Positions 7,818-13,980 of a stretch of DNA of 14,876 nucleotides are shown piece by piece. The stretch spans positions 1 to 14,876 of the forward strand of contig NZ_CALGNQ010000267.1 of NCBI RefSeq assembly GCF_937958535.1, given 5' to 3'. The notes beneath the pieces are model-generated. The model was not told the DNA's origin and ran no database searches. It saw nothing but the letters and a program-made list of their open reading frames with translations. Origin of the DNA: an uncultured Georgenia sp. (GTDB lineage: Bacteria > Actinomycetota > Actinomycetes > Actinomycetales > Actinomycetaceae). Both the position numbers and the translations under genes were made by a program. Each line of letters opens with the position of its first letter. The stretch's first letter is position 1.

Positions 7818-8564
7818 TCACAGGGTGTCCCGGTCCGCCCAGGTGTCGACGTCGTGCGCCTCGCCGGGGCGCGCCGGCACGGGAAGCAGCCGGAGCGGGC
7901 CGACGAGGGCGCGTACCGCGGTCCCGCGGACCTCGCCGGCGGCCGCGAGCTCGGCGAGCCGGGTGCGCAGCGCGCGCGTGGCGTAGACGCCGAGGAGCCA
8001 CTGGTCGCGACCGTCCTCGTCGCGGAGCACCACCCCGTCCACCCCGCCGGCCGTCCCCTCTCCGGCCGGCTCCCCACCCCCAGCCCACTTCCCACCCACA
8101 GCCCACTCCCCACCGACAGCCGACTTCCCACCGACAGCCCAGTTCCCACCCACAACCGAGCTGTCGCCGACATCGGTGCGCCCGCCACCCCGGTCGGCAT
8201 GTCCTGCGGCGTGGCTGTCGGCCAGGTGGGCCGCTGCCGCCAGCAGCCGCGGCACGGCGCGCGCCGCTCCCGGCAGGTCGCAGGCCAGGACGAGGACGAG
8301 CGGTGCTGCCTCCACCCCCAGCGCGTGGAGACCGGCCGCGATACCCGCCACCGGACCGCCGTGGGGCGGGTTCTCCAGGGTGCGCACGACACCGTCCGGC
8401 ACCGGGACGGTCTGCGGGGCGACGACGACCACCCGGCGCGCGCCGGCGGTCGCGTCGAGCACGTGGTCGAGCAGGCGCCGTCCCCGCACCGTGACCTGTG
8501 GCTTGAGCGCGCCCCCCAGCCGCCGGCCGGTGCCCCCGGCCAGCACGACCGCGTCGTGCCTCAC
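7818..8564 (-). CDS. mobA: Molybdenum cofactor guanylyltransferase MobA, with repeat insertion
   Basis: MobA transfers GMP from GTP to Mo-molybdopterin to give the guanine dinucleotide cofactor, the form NarG needs as bis-MGD. The 248-residue product starts MRHDAVVLAGGTGRRLGGAL, the nucleotide-binding LAGGxxxRxGG motif, with a lysine at 21. NPPHGGPVAGI (about residues 66-75) and ACDLP (about 94-98, with the metal-binding aspartate D96) follow. The end DVDTWAD resembles the usual D-[IV]-D-T. Between about residues 115 and 175 is a Gly-rich segment with a repeated AVGG[KE][WS] unit, which makes the protein longer than E. coli MobA (about 194). The GTG at 8564 forms GTGA with the moeA stop; the in-frame GTG at 8567 is an equal alternative. 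The motif sits right at this start, so the long upstream extension of the frame through moeA is not coding. It is the last gene of moeB-moeA-mobA. Confidence 0.88.
   Translation of the reverse strand: MRHDAVVLAGGTGRRLGGALKPQVTVRGRRLLDHVLDATAGARRVVVVAPQTVPVPDGVVRTLENPPHGGPVAGIAAGLHALGVEAAPLVLVLACDLPGAARAVPRLLAAAAHLADSHAAGHADRGGGRTDVGDSSVVGGNWAVGGKSAVGGEWAVGGKWAGGGEPAGEGTAGGVDGVVLRDEDGRDQWLLGVYATRALRTRLAELAAAGEVRGTAVRALVGPLRLLPVPARPGEAHDVDTWADRDTL
8066..8155 (-). repeat. 18-bp tandem repeat inside mobA
   Basis: Four adjacent 18-base units lie at 8084-8101, 8102-8119, 8120-8137 and 8138-8155, differing from each other at only a few positions. A more diverged unit occurs at 8066-8083, and 8156-8173 may be another remnant. 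On the plus strand the first unit reads CCCACTTCCCACCCACAG. In mobA each unit encodes six residues of the type AVGG[KE][WS], so changes in copy number keep the reading frame. Confidence 0.85.
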
Positions 8565-9784
8565 CACCGCAGGAGACCGACCTCGTCCCCCGGCGCGACG
8601 GCGTCGACGTCCTCCGGCACGACGGCGAGCGCCTCGGCGAGTGCGAGCGAGGCGACGAGGTGGGAGCCCGACCCGCCCGACGACGCGGGCCGTACCGACG
8701 GCACAGCGGCGCCGTCGTCCTCGACGACCACCGGCAGGTACTGCCGGCGCCGCGGCGGGCAGCGCCACCCGACACCCGCCCGCGCGGTCTCCAGCGGCGG
8801 TCGGGCGGGGAGGTCGGCGAGCCGGCGCAGCACCGGTGCGACGTGGACGTGGAAGGAGACCATGACGCTCACCGGGTTGCCGGGAAGCGCGAGCACCGGG
8901 ACCCGGTCGGCGAGCACCCCGAAACCCTGGGGCTTGCCCGGCTGCATGGCGACGGTGACGAAGTCGAGCCGGTCGCTGAAGGCGGCCTTGACGACGTCCT
9001 TGGTGCCGACGCTCACGCCGCCGGAGGTGACGAGCAGGTCGAGGTCGGCGAGCGCGGCGGCGACGACGTCGCGCAGGTCGGCAGGGTCGTCCCCGACGGT
9101 GCCGAGCGGCACGGGGGTCGCGCCCGCCTCCCGGACGAGGGCGGCGAGCAGCACGCTGTTGGAGTCGGGGATGCGTCCGGGCCCCGGCTCGACCCCGGGC
9201 GGGACCAGCTCGTCCCCGGTGGCGAGCACGCCGACCCGGGGCCGCGGGTGGACGGACAGGGTGCCGTGCCCGGCGGCGGTCGCGGCGGACAGGTGGGTGG
9301 CCTGGAGCACCGTGCCGGCCTGGACGACGAGGTCGCCCGGGCGCACGTCCTCACCGCGGCGTCGGATGTGCCTGCCGGCCGCGACGGGCTCGCGGACCGC
9401 GACGTGGGTGGGCAGGCCGGCAGCGCCCGGGGGCTGGTCGGTGAGCTCGACCGGGACGACGGCGTCGGCGCCGGGCGGCACCGGCGCCCCGGTCATCACC
9501 CGCACCGCCGTCCCCGGCATGACGGCGGAGGGCTCGGTCGTCCCGGCCGGCACGTCACCGCCGACCGGGAGGAGCACCGGGCGGTCCGCGGTGGCGGCGG
9601 CCACGTCGGCGGCGCGGACCCCGAAGCCGTCCATCGCGGAGTTGTCGAAGGGCGGCACCGCGAGCGCGGCGTGGACGTCCTCGGCCAGGCGCAGGCCGTG
9701 GGCCTCACCGACGGGCACGCGCCGCACAGGCAGCGGCGCCACCCGGTCCAGCATCGAGCGGTGGTACTCCTCGACGGTGATCAC
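8561..9784 (-). CDS. moeA: Molybdopterin molybdenumtransferase MoeA
   Basis: MoeA inserts molybdate into adenylylated molybdopterin, releasing AMP. The 407-residue product has the usual length and domain order. The N-terminal block PFDNSAMDGFGVRAAD (about residues 45-60) and VRVMTGAPVPPGADAVV (about 94-110) are followed by the central MoCF-binding domain with GVLATGDELVPPG (about 185-197), DSNS (207-210), TSGGVSVGTKDVV (about 253-265) and PGKPQGFG (about 282-289). LALPGNPVSVMVSF (about 298-311) comes next, then the C-terminal beta domain. The start is a GTG at 9784 with GAGAGGGA upstream; it begins ten bases after the moeB stop, and the moeA stop overlaps the mobA start. It is part of a moeB-moeA-mobA operon. 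No unusual residue was seen at conserved sites. Confidence 0.95.
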   Translation of the reverse strand: MITVEEYHRSMLDRVAPLPVRRVPVGEAHGLRLAEDVHAALAVPPFDNSAMDGFGVRAADVAAATADRPVLLPVGGDVPAGTTEPSAVMPGTAVRVMTGAPVPPGADAVVPVELTDQPPGAAGLPTHVAVREPVAAGRHIRRRGEDVRPGDLVVQAGTVLQATHLSAATAAGHGTLSVHPRPRVGVLATGDELVPPGVEPGPGRIPDSNSVLLAALVREAGATPVPLGTVGDDPADLRDVVAAALADLDLLVTSGGVSVGTKDVVKAAFSDRLDFVTVAMQPGKPQGFGVLADRVPVLALPGNPVSVMVSFHVHVAPVLRRLADLPARPPLETARAGVGWRCPPRRRQYLPVVVEDDGAAVPSVRPASSGGSGSHLVASLALAEALAVVPEDVDAVAPGDEVGLLRW

Positions 9785-9794
9785 GCGTTCCCTC

Positions 9795-11045
9795 TCAGTA
9801 GACGGGCAGGCTTGGGTCGACCTCGGTCACCCACGCCCGGACCCCGCCGGTGAGGTTGGTGACGTCGGCGTAGCCGGCCTCGCGCAGGATCTGCTGCGCC
9901 TGCGCCGACCGGCCGCCGGACAGGCAGTGGACCACGACGGGGGTGCCCGGCTCGACGCCCACCTCCGTGGCGGCGTGCGGGTCGGCGATGAGCCGCTCGA
10001 GGGGTACGCACCGGGCGCCGGGGATGGAGACGATCGCCCGCTCGGTGGGCTCACGGACGTCGAGCAGGACGAAGTCGTCCTCACCACGCTCGCGCGCCGC
10101 CAGCCGCTCGGCGAGCTCGCGGGCCGACAGGGCCGGGCCGTCGTCGGCGACGGTGTCCGGGTCGGGCTCGGCGGCGAGCACCACCGCGGCGTTGGACGTC
10201 ACGGGCACGCCGAGCGGGTCGTAGCCGAGCTCGGCGCGGGAGGCCGGCGGTGCCGGGTCCGGGCGCGGACGCAGCGGCAGCTCGCTCCAGCGGGCGGACA
10301 GGACGTCGAGCACCGCGACCCGGCCGAGCAGCGGCTCCCCGACGCCGGTGACGAGCTTGACCGCCTCGGCCGCCATGAGCGAGCCGACCTGGCCGCACAT
10401 CGCCCCGAGCACACCGGCCTGGCCGCACGAGGGGGTGGCACCGGGCGGCGGCGGGGCGGGGAAGAGGTCGCGCAGGGTGAGGGACGGGTAGCCGGGCCCC
10501 TCCGCGGGCTGGAGGGGGGCGGACCAGAAGACCGCCACCTGGGCGTCGAACCGGAGGATGGAGCCCCACACGAGCGGGATCCCGAGGTCGGCGCAGACGT
10601 CGGCGACGAGGTAGCGGGTGGGGAAGTTGTCGGTGCCGTCCAGGACGATGTCGTACCCCTCGAGGGTCTGCCGGGCGTTCGTCGCGTCGAGCCGCAGGTG
10701 GTAGGGGGTGACGGCGACGGCGTCGTTGAGGGCGCGGACGTGCGCGGCGGCCGACTCGACCTTGGGCCGGCCGACGTCCGCCGTCGTGTGGAGCACCTGG
10801 CGCTGGAGGTTGGTCTCCTCCACGACGTCGTCGTCGACGATGCCGATGTGCCCCACTCCGGCGGCGGCGAGGTAGTGGAGGATCGGTGAGCCCAGGCCGC
10901 CGGCACCCATGACGAGGACGCGTGCGGCGCGGAGCCGGCGCTGGCCGAGCTCGCCCAGCTGTTCCAGCAGGAGGTGGCGGGAGTAGCGGCGCACCTCCTC
11001 CCGGGTCAGCGGTGGCCCTGGCTCGCACAGCGGGGGAAGCGGCAT
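9795..11045 (-). CDS. moeZ: MoeB/MoeZ-type adenylyltransferase-rhodanese fusion
   Basis: This protein activates the C-terminal glycine of MoaD-type sulfur carriers by adenylylation and can then transfer sulfur to it. The 416-residue product has an E1-like ThiF/MoeB domain with the nucleotide-binding GAGGLGSP (about residues 47-54), ETNLQRQVLH, DGTDNFPTRY and SCGQAGVLG. After a linker rich in Pro and Ala (about residues 270-315) comes a rhodanese domain with the active-site loop CLSGGRS (cysteine 374). This layout matches actinobacterial MoeZ/MoeBR and eukaryotic MOCS3; the zinc CxxC pairs of E. coli MoeB are not seen. The ATG at 11045 begins MPLPPL before LTREEVRRYSRH; the open frame extends further but would run antisense through moaC. 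A TACAGT placed six bases upstream suggests a leaderless transcript. It is the first gene of moeB-moeA-mobA and divergent from moaC. Confidence 0.93.
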   Translation of the reverse strand: MPLPPLCEPGPPLTREEVRRYSRHLLLEQLGELGQRRLRAARVLVMGAGGLGSPILHYLAAAGVGHIGIVDDDVVEETNLQRQVLHTTADVGRPKVESAAAHVRALNDAVAVTPYHLRLDATNARQTLEGYDIVLDGTDNFPTRYLVADVCADLGIPLVWGSILRFDAQVAVFWSAPLQPAEGPGYPSLTLRDLFPAPPPPGATPSCGQAGVLGAMCGQVGSLMAAEAVKLVTGVGEPLLGRVAVLDVLSARWSELPLRPRPDPAPPASRAELGYDPLGVPVTSNAAVVLAAEPDPDTVADDGPALSARELAERLAARERGEDDFVLLDVREPTERAIVSIPGARCVPLERLIADPHAATEVGVEPGTPVVVHCLSGGRSAQAQQILREAGYADVTNLTGGVRAWVTEVDPSLPVY

Positions 11046-11105
11046 GGTGCCACTGTAGGAGGGTGCGGCGGCCCGCGGGGCATCGAAGGATGAGACGCTA
11101 CGCTC
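11046..11105. promoter_or_regulatory. Divergent promoter gap between moeZ and moaC
   Basis: These 60 bases separate two oppositely directed Moco genes and must hold both promoters or their starts. The moeZ side has the TACAGT described separately. The moaC side has TACGCT at 11099-11104, too close to the ATG to be a simple leaderless -10. An inverted repeat spans 11090-11107, with arms ATGAG-CG and CG-CTCAT and one extra A in the left arm. The palindrome GCTCATGAGC (11102-11111) covers the moaC start codon. Confidence 0.4.
11052..11057 (-). promoter_or_regulatory. Candidate -10 element for a leaderless moeZ transcript
   Basis: On the minus strand TACAGT (TANNNT type) lies exactly six bases upstream of the moeZ ATG, and no Shine-Dalgarno sequence is present. 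This spacing would place the transcript start at or next to the A of the ATG, as in the leaderless mRNAs common in actinobacteria. No convincing -35 hexamer was found. Confidence 0.45.
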
Positions 11106-11591
11106 ATGAGCTTCACCCATCTCGACGGGCGCGGGCACGCCCGCATGGTCGACGTCACCGAGAAGGTCCCCACGGTCCGCACGGCGACGGCCACCGGGCG
11201 GGTCCGCTGCTCCCCGGAGCTGGTCCGGACCCTGCGTGACGGCGCGGTGCCGAAGGGCGACGTCCTCGCCGTCGCCCGGGTGGCGGGTATCGCCGCCGCC
11301 AAGCGCACTCCCGACCTGCTGCCGCTGGCGCATGTCATCGGTGTCCACGGCGTCACCGTCGACGTCTCGGTCGAGGACGACGGGGTGGCGATCACCGCCA
11401 CCGTCCGCACCGCAGACCGCACCGGGGTGGAGATGGAGGCACTGACGGCGGTGAGCGTCGCAGCGCTCAACGTCGTCGACATGGTCAAGGGGCTGGACCG
11501 CTCGGTGACGATCACCGACGTCCGGCTCGTGGCGAAGGCCGGGGGCCGCTCGGGTGAGTGGCGCCGGCCCACGGAGGAGGACAGGAAATGA
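11106..11591 (+). CDS. moaC: Cyclic pyranopterin monophosphate synthase MoaC
   Basis: MoaC converts the MoaA product 3',8-cyclo-7,8-dihydro-GTP into cyclic pyranopterin monophosphate. The 161-residue product is full length. It starts with the conserved FTHLDGRGHARMVDV (residues 3-17), which fixes the ATG at 11106. LLPLAHVIGVHGV (about 71-83) holds the active-site histidine H76, and the block GVEMEALTAVSVAALNVVDMVKG (about 107-129) contains the catalytic D125 and K128. KAGGRSG near the end is also conserved. Where E. coli has LCHP the protein has LAHV, so a cysteine seen there is replaced. The stop overlaps the moaD ATG. Upstream is the 60-base gap to the divergent moeZ; only a distant AAGGA is present as a ribosome site. 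Confidence 0.96.
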   Translation: MSFTHLDGRGHARMVDVTEKVPTVRTATATGRVRCSPELVRTLRDGAVPKGDVLAVARVAGIAAAKRTPDLLPLAHVIGVHGVTVDVSVEDDGVAITATVRTADRTGVEMEALTAVSVAALNVVDMVKGLDRSVTITDVRLVAKAGGRSGEWRRPTEEDRK

Positions 11592-11824
11592 TCACGGTCC
11601 GGTACTTCGCGGCTGCCGCGGAGGCCGCGGGGCGCGAGCAGGAGCCGATGGCGGTGGGCCGCGTCGCCGACCTGCGCGCGGCGATGGCGGAGCAGCACGG
11701 GGAGGCGCTGGCCCGCGTGCTGCAGCGCTGCTCGATCCTCGTCAACGGGGTGCGCAGCGAGGACGACGCCGCGGTGCAGCCCGGCGACGTCGTCGACGTC
11801 CTGCCGCCCTTCGCCGGCGGCTGA
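11588..11824 (+). CDS. moaD: Molybdopterin synthase small subunit / sulfur carrier MoaD
   Basis: MoaD is a ubiquitin-fold sulfur carrier. Its C-terminal glycine becomes a thiocarboxylate that supplies the dithiolene sulfurs to cPMP in complex with MoaE. The 78-residue product starts MITVRYFAAAAEAAG, contains CSILVNGVRSEDD and QPGDVVDVLPPFAGG, and ends in the essential Gly-Gly. I chose the ATG at 11588 because it overlaps the moaC TGA as ATGA, follows GGAGGAGGACAGGAA, and the beta-strand ITVRYFA begins directly after it; the in-frame start at 11558 would add ten residues foreign to the family. It is the partner of moaE at 13006-13434 and a substrate of the MoeZ-type protein. Confidence 0.95.
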   Translation: MITVRYFAAAAEAAGREQEPMAVGRVADLRAAMAEQHGEALARVLQRCSILVNGVRSEDDAAVQPGDVVDVLPPFAGG

Positions 11825-11835
11825 CCGACGCCCCG

Positions 11836-11863
11836 CCGGCGGTGCCGCCGGGGTGCAGCACCC
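11836..11863. terminator. Two adjacent hairpins in the moaD/moaA convergent gap (tentative)
   Basis: The sequence just after the moaD stop can form CCGGCG-GTGC-CGCCGG (11836-11851) and next to it GGGTG-CAG-CACCC (11851-11863). Both stems are perfect. Neither has a T-run, so an intrinsic terminator of the classical type is not shown. The position between two converging genes is what favours a terminator role; in DNA this GC-rich such stems also arise by chance. The rest of the gap (11864-11986) shows nothing recognisable. Confidence 0.35.
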
Positions 11864-11986
11864 GTCCGCGCGGGTGGGGCCGAGGAGCGCGGCGCAGCTC
11901 TGCCCGCACTCGTCGACCTCGCCTGCGGGCGGTCCGCTCGCCCGCGGTCGGCCCGGTGCCGCAGTGCGCCGCCTGCGCGTGCGTGG

Positions 11987-13009
11987 TCAGCCGCCGATGG
12001 CGCTCATCGGGCGGTCGGGCTGGAGGAAGCCGGGGTCGTTGATCCCGTGGCCGGGCAGCTTGCCGGCGATGCACGTGTGGAGCACCCGGGCGAGGTCGTC
12101 GTCGCTGCCGCCCCCGCGCAGCGGGGTGAGCAGGTCGGACTCCTCCCGGGCGAACAGGCAGTTGCGCAGCTGGCCGTCGGCGGTGATCCGCACCCGGTCG
12201 CACGTCCCGCAGAACGGCTTGGTCACCGACCGGATGACCCCCACGGTGGTGGGACCGTCGTCGACCAGGAACCGCTCGGCGGGGGCCGAGGCCCGTCCGG
12301 GCAGCGGGGTGAGCCGGAACTCCTGCTCCAGCTGCGCGAGGATCTCCTCGCCCTTGACCATGCGCACCCGGGACCAGATGTGGCCCGCGTCGAGCGGCAT
12401 CTGCTCGATGAACCGGGCCTCCAGGCCGCGTTCGGCGGAGAAGCGCACCAGGTCGACGATCTCGTCGTCGTTGACGTCGCGCATCGCCACCGTGTTGATC
12501 TTGATCGGCTTCAGCCCGGCCGCCTGCGCCGCCTCGATCCCGGCCAGGACGTCGGCGAAGCGGTCGCGCCGGGTGAGCTCGTGGAACCGCTCCGGGCGCA
12601 GGGTGTCCAGGCTGATGTTCACCCGCTGCAGGCCTGCCGCGGCGAGGTCCGCGGCGAGCTTGGGCAGCAGCAGCCCGTTCGTCGTCATCGACAGCTCCAG
12701 CGGCCCGGCCGATCCCTCGATCCGGGACATCCGGGCGACGACGTCGACGACGTCACGGCGCAGCAGCGGCTCACCGCCGGTGAGGCGCACGGTGGCGATG
12801 CCGAGCGCGGCCGCCACCTCGGCCACCCGGACGAGCTCGTCGGTCGTGAGGATCATGTCCCGCTGCAGCCACGGCACCCCCTCGGCGGGCATGCAGTACG
12901 TGCAGCGCAGCGAGCACTTGTCGGTCAGCGAGATGCGCAGGTCGGTGTGCACCCGCCCGTACCGGTCCACGAGCGGGCGGCGCAGCTCCGGGGAGATCGA
13001 GACGCTCAT
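11987..13009 (-). CDS. moaA: GTP 3',8-cyclase MoaA (radical SAM)
   Basis: MoaA is a radical SAM enzyme that converts GTP to 3',8-cyclo-7,8-dihydro-GTP, the first step of molybdenum cofactor synthesis. The 340-residue product has the N-terminal [4Fe-4S] motif CSLRCTYC (C32, C36, C39), the SAM-binding TGGEP (residues 78-82), and the second, C-terminal cluster ligands C267, C270 and C284 in FCGTCDRVRITADGQLRNC. It ends in the conserved Gly-Gly. SLTDKCSLRCTYCMPAEGVPW and RFIEQMPLD are typical. The ATG at 13009 forms ATGA with the moaE stop; the frame stays open upstream inside moaE, but MoaA homology begins only after this ATG. The ribosome site is weak, so expression may rely on coupling to moaE. 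It is the last gene of mogA-moaE-moaA. Confidence 0.97.
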   Translation of the reverse strand: MSVSISPELRRPLVDRYGRVHTDLRISLTDKCSLRCTYCMPAEGVPWLQRDMILTTDELVRVAEVAAALGIATVRLTGGEPLLRRDVVDVVARMSRIEGSAGPLELSMTTNGLLLPKLAADLAAAGLQRVNISLDTLRPERFHELTRRDRFADVLAGIEAAQAAGLKPIKINTVAMRDVNDDEIVDLVRFSAERGLEARFIEQMPLDAGHIWSRVRMVKGEEILAQLEQEFRLTPLPGRASAPAERFLVDDGPTTVGVIRSVTKPFCGTCDRVRITADGQLRNCLFAREESDLLTPLRGGGSDDDLARVLHTCIAGKLPGHGINDPGFLQPDRPMSAIGG

Positions 13010-13434
13010 GCCGAGTTCACCCACGTGTGGCTGCCGTCGGCGAGCACCTGCTTCTTCCACACCGGTAGCCGTGCCTTGACCTGCTCCACGAGCTCGCGGC
13101 ACACCGTGAACGCCAGGTCCCGGTGCGCACTGGCGGCACACGCCACGATCGCCGCCTCCCCCACCTCGAGCACCCCGACCCGGTGGCTCACCGCCATCCG
13201 CGCGCCGGGGTGCGCCGCGGCGACGTCCGCCGCGATCTCGGCCAGCACGCGTGCGGCGTCCGGGTGGGCGCTGTACTCCAGCCGGACCACCTCGCCGTCG
13301 GCGTCCGGGCTGTGGTCGCGCACCAGCCCGGTGAACGTGGCCACCGCGCCGGTGCCGCTGGTGGCCACCGCCGCCAGGTGTGCAGCGACGTCCAGCGGCT
13401 CGGCGCTCAGCCCGGTGAGCACGACCTCACCCAT
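13006..13434 (-). CDS. moaE: Molybdopterin synthase catalytic (large) subunit MoaE
   Basis: MoaE forms molybdopterin synthase with thiocarboxylated MoaD and converts cPMP to molybdopterin. The 142-residue product contains GAVATFTGLVRDH (about residues 29-41, with conserved R39), LEYSAHPDAA (about 52-61), HRVGVLEVGEAAIVACAASAHRDLAF (about 84-109) and the catalytic lysines K120 and K127 in VKARLPVWKKQ. The ATG at 13434 is preceded by GGGAGGGG and overlaps the mogA stop by eight bases; the longer open frame to 13560 has no MoaE similarity before this ATG. The stop overlaps the moaA start. Its small partner moaD lies in the opposite-strand operon rather than next to it. Confidence 0.96.
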   Translation of the reverse strand: MGEVVLTGLSAEPLDVAAHLAAVATSGTGAVATFTGLVRDHSPDADGEVVRLEYSAHPDAARVLAEIAADVAAAHPGARMAVSHRVGVLEVGEAAIVACAASAHRDLAFTVCRELVEQVKARLPVWKKQVLADGSHTWVNSA

Positions 13435-13906
13435 GGTCCCCTCCCGCCAACTGGTCGAGCAGGTGCGGCAGGAGCGGGCCGACGACGGCCACCGTGTCCG
13501 CCACGCCGGCGGGGCTCCCCGGGGCGTTGACGACGACGGCGTCGCCCACCGTGCCGGCACGGGCGCGGCTGAGCACCGCCGCGGGCAGCTCGCTGCGCCG
13601 CCGCACCGCCTCGGTCACGCCGGGCAGCTCCCGCTCGAGCACCTCGGCGGTGGCCTCCGGTGTCTGGTCGGTCGGGCTCACGCCCGTGCCGCCGGTGGTG
13701 AGGACGACGCGGGCGCCGTCCGCGAGGGCGGCCTGCAGCGCCTGCCGCACCGGGGCGAGCCCGTCCGGGACGACGCGGACCGGGCCGACGGCGAGCCCGA
13801 GCTCGGCGAGCAGCCGGGCGGCCAGCGGGCCGGACACGTCCGCGCGCTCCCCGCGGCTGCACCGCGTGGACACCGTGAGCACCGTGGCCGGCACGTCGTG
13901 CACCAT
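13427..13906 (-). CDS. mog: Molybdopterin adenylyltransferase, MogA/MoaB family
   Basis: MogA-type proteins adenylylate molybdopterin with ATP, preparing it for Mo insertion by MoeA. The 159-residue product is a single MoCF-binding domain: TVLTVSTRCSRGERADVSGP (about residues 8-27), VVPDG with D48, and LTTGGTGVSPTDQTPEA (about 69-85) with D80. The ligand-binding SELPAAVLSRARAG (about 105-118) and NAPGSPAGVADT (about 127-138) follow. D48 and D80 match the conserved aspartates of MogA. Some actinobacterial members of this family are named MoaB, so the symbol is less sure than the function. The ATG at 13906 has no clear ribosome site, but TAGCCT lies six bases upstream. It is the first gene of mogA-moaE-moaA and divergent from the HD-domain gene. 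Confidence 0.9.
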   Translation of the reverse strand: MVHDVPATVLTVSTRCSRGERADVSGPLAARLLAELGLAVGPVRVVPDGLAPVRQALQAALADGARVVLTTGGTGVSPTDQTPEATAEVLERELPGVTEAVRRRSELPAAVLSRARAGTVGDAVVVNAPGSPAGVADTVAVVGPLLPHLLDQLAGGDHG

Positions 13907-13912
13907 CCCGCC

Positions 13913-13918
13913 AGGCTA
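13913..13918 (-). promoter_or_regulatory. Candidate -10 element for a leaderless mogA transcript
   Basis: On the minus strand TAGCCT (TANNNT type) is followed by exactly six bases and then the mogA ATG, the same geometry as upstream of moeZ. This would start the transcript at or beside the ATG. No good -35 hexamer is seen. Confidence 0.4.
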
Positions 13919-13965
13919 CGCGATGGTCGGCCCGGCCACGGCGGGTCGTGGGTCCCGGCCGGGGC

Positions 13966-13971
13966 TACGAT
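13966..13971 (+). promoter_or_regulatory. Candidate -10 element of the HD-domain gene
   Basis: TACGAT lies nine bases before the ATG at 13981, which is followed at once by a second ATG. A transcript starting six to eight bases after this element would have almost no leader, and no Shine-Dalgarno sequence is present. There is no clear -35. Pattern call only. Confidence 0.35.
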
Positions 13972-13980
13972 GGCCTGTCG

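Noticed and set aside
8565..8768. Upstream extension of mobA giving a 316-residue protein
   Set aside because: The added part is Arg-rich and overlaps moeA. The conserved nucleotide-binding motif begins right after the GTG at 8564/8567.
7779..10889. A 1036-codon open frame on the plus strand
   Set aside because: It runs antisense to mobA, moeA and moeZ, and its composition is typical of antisense frames in very GC-rich DNA. No domain is recognisable.
11046..11348. Upstream extension of moeZ
   Set aside because: The extension is antisense to moaC. MoeB similarity starts just after the ATG at 11045.
13010..13141. Longer MoaA start inside moaE, and a longer MoaE start (to 13560) inside mogA
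   Set aside because: The added residues resemble neither family. ATGA coupling (moaA) and a strong ribosome site (moaE) support the shorter forms.
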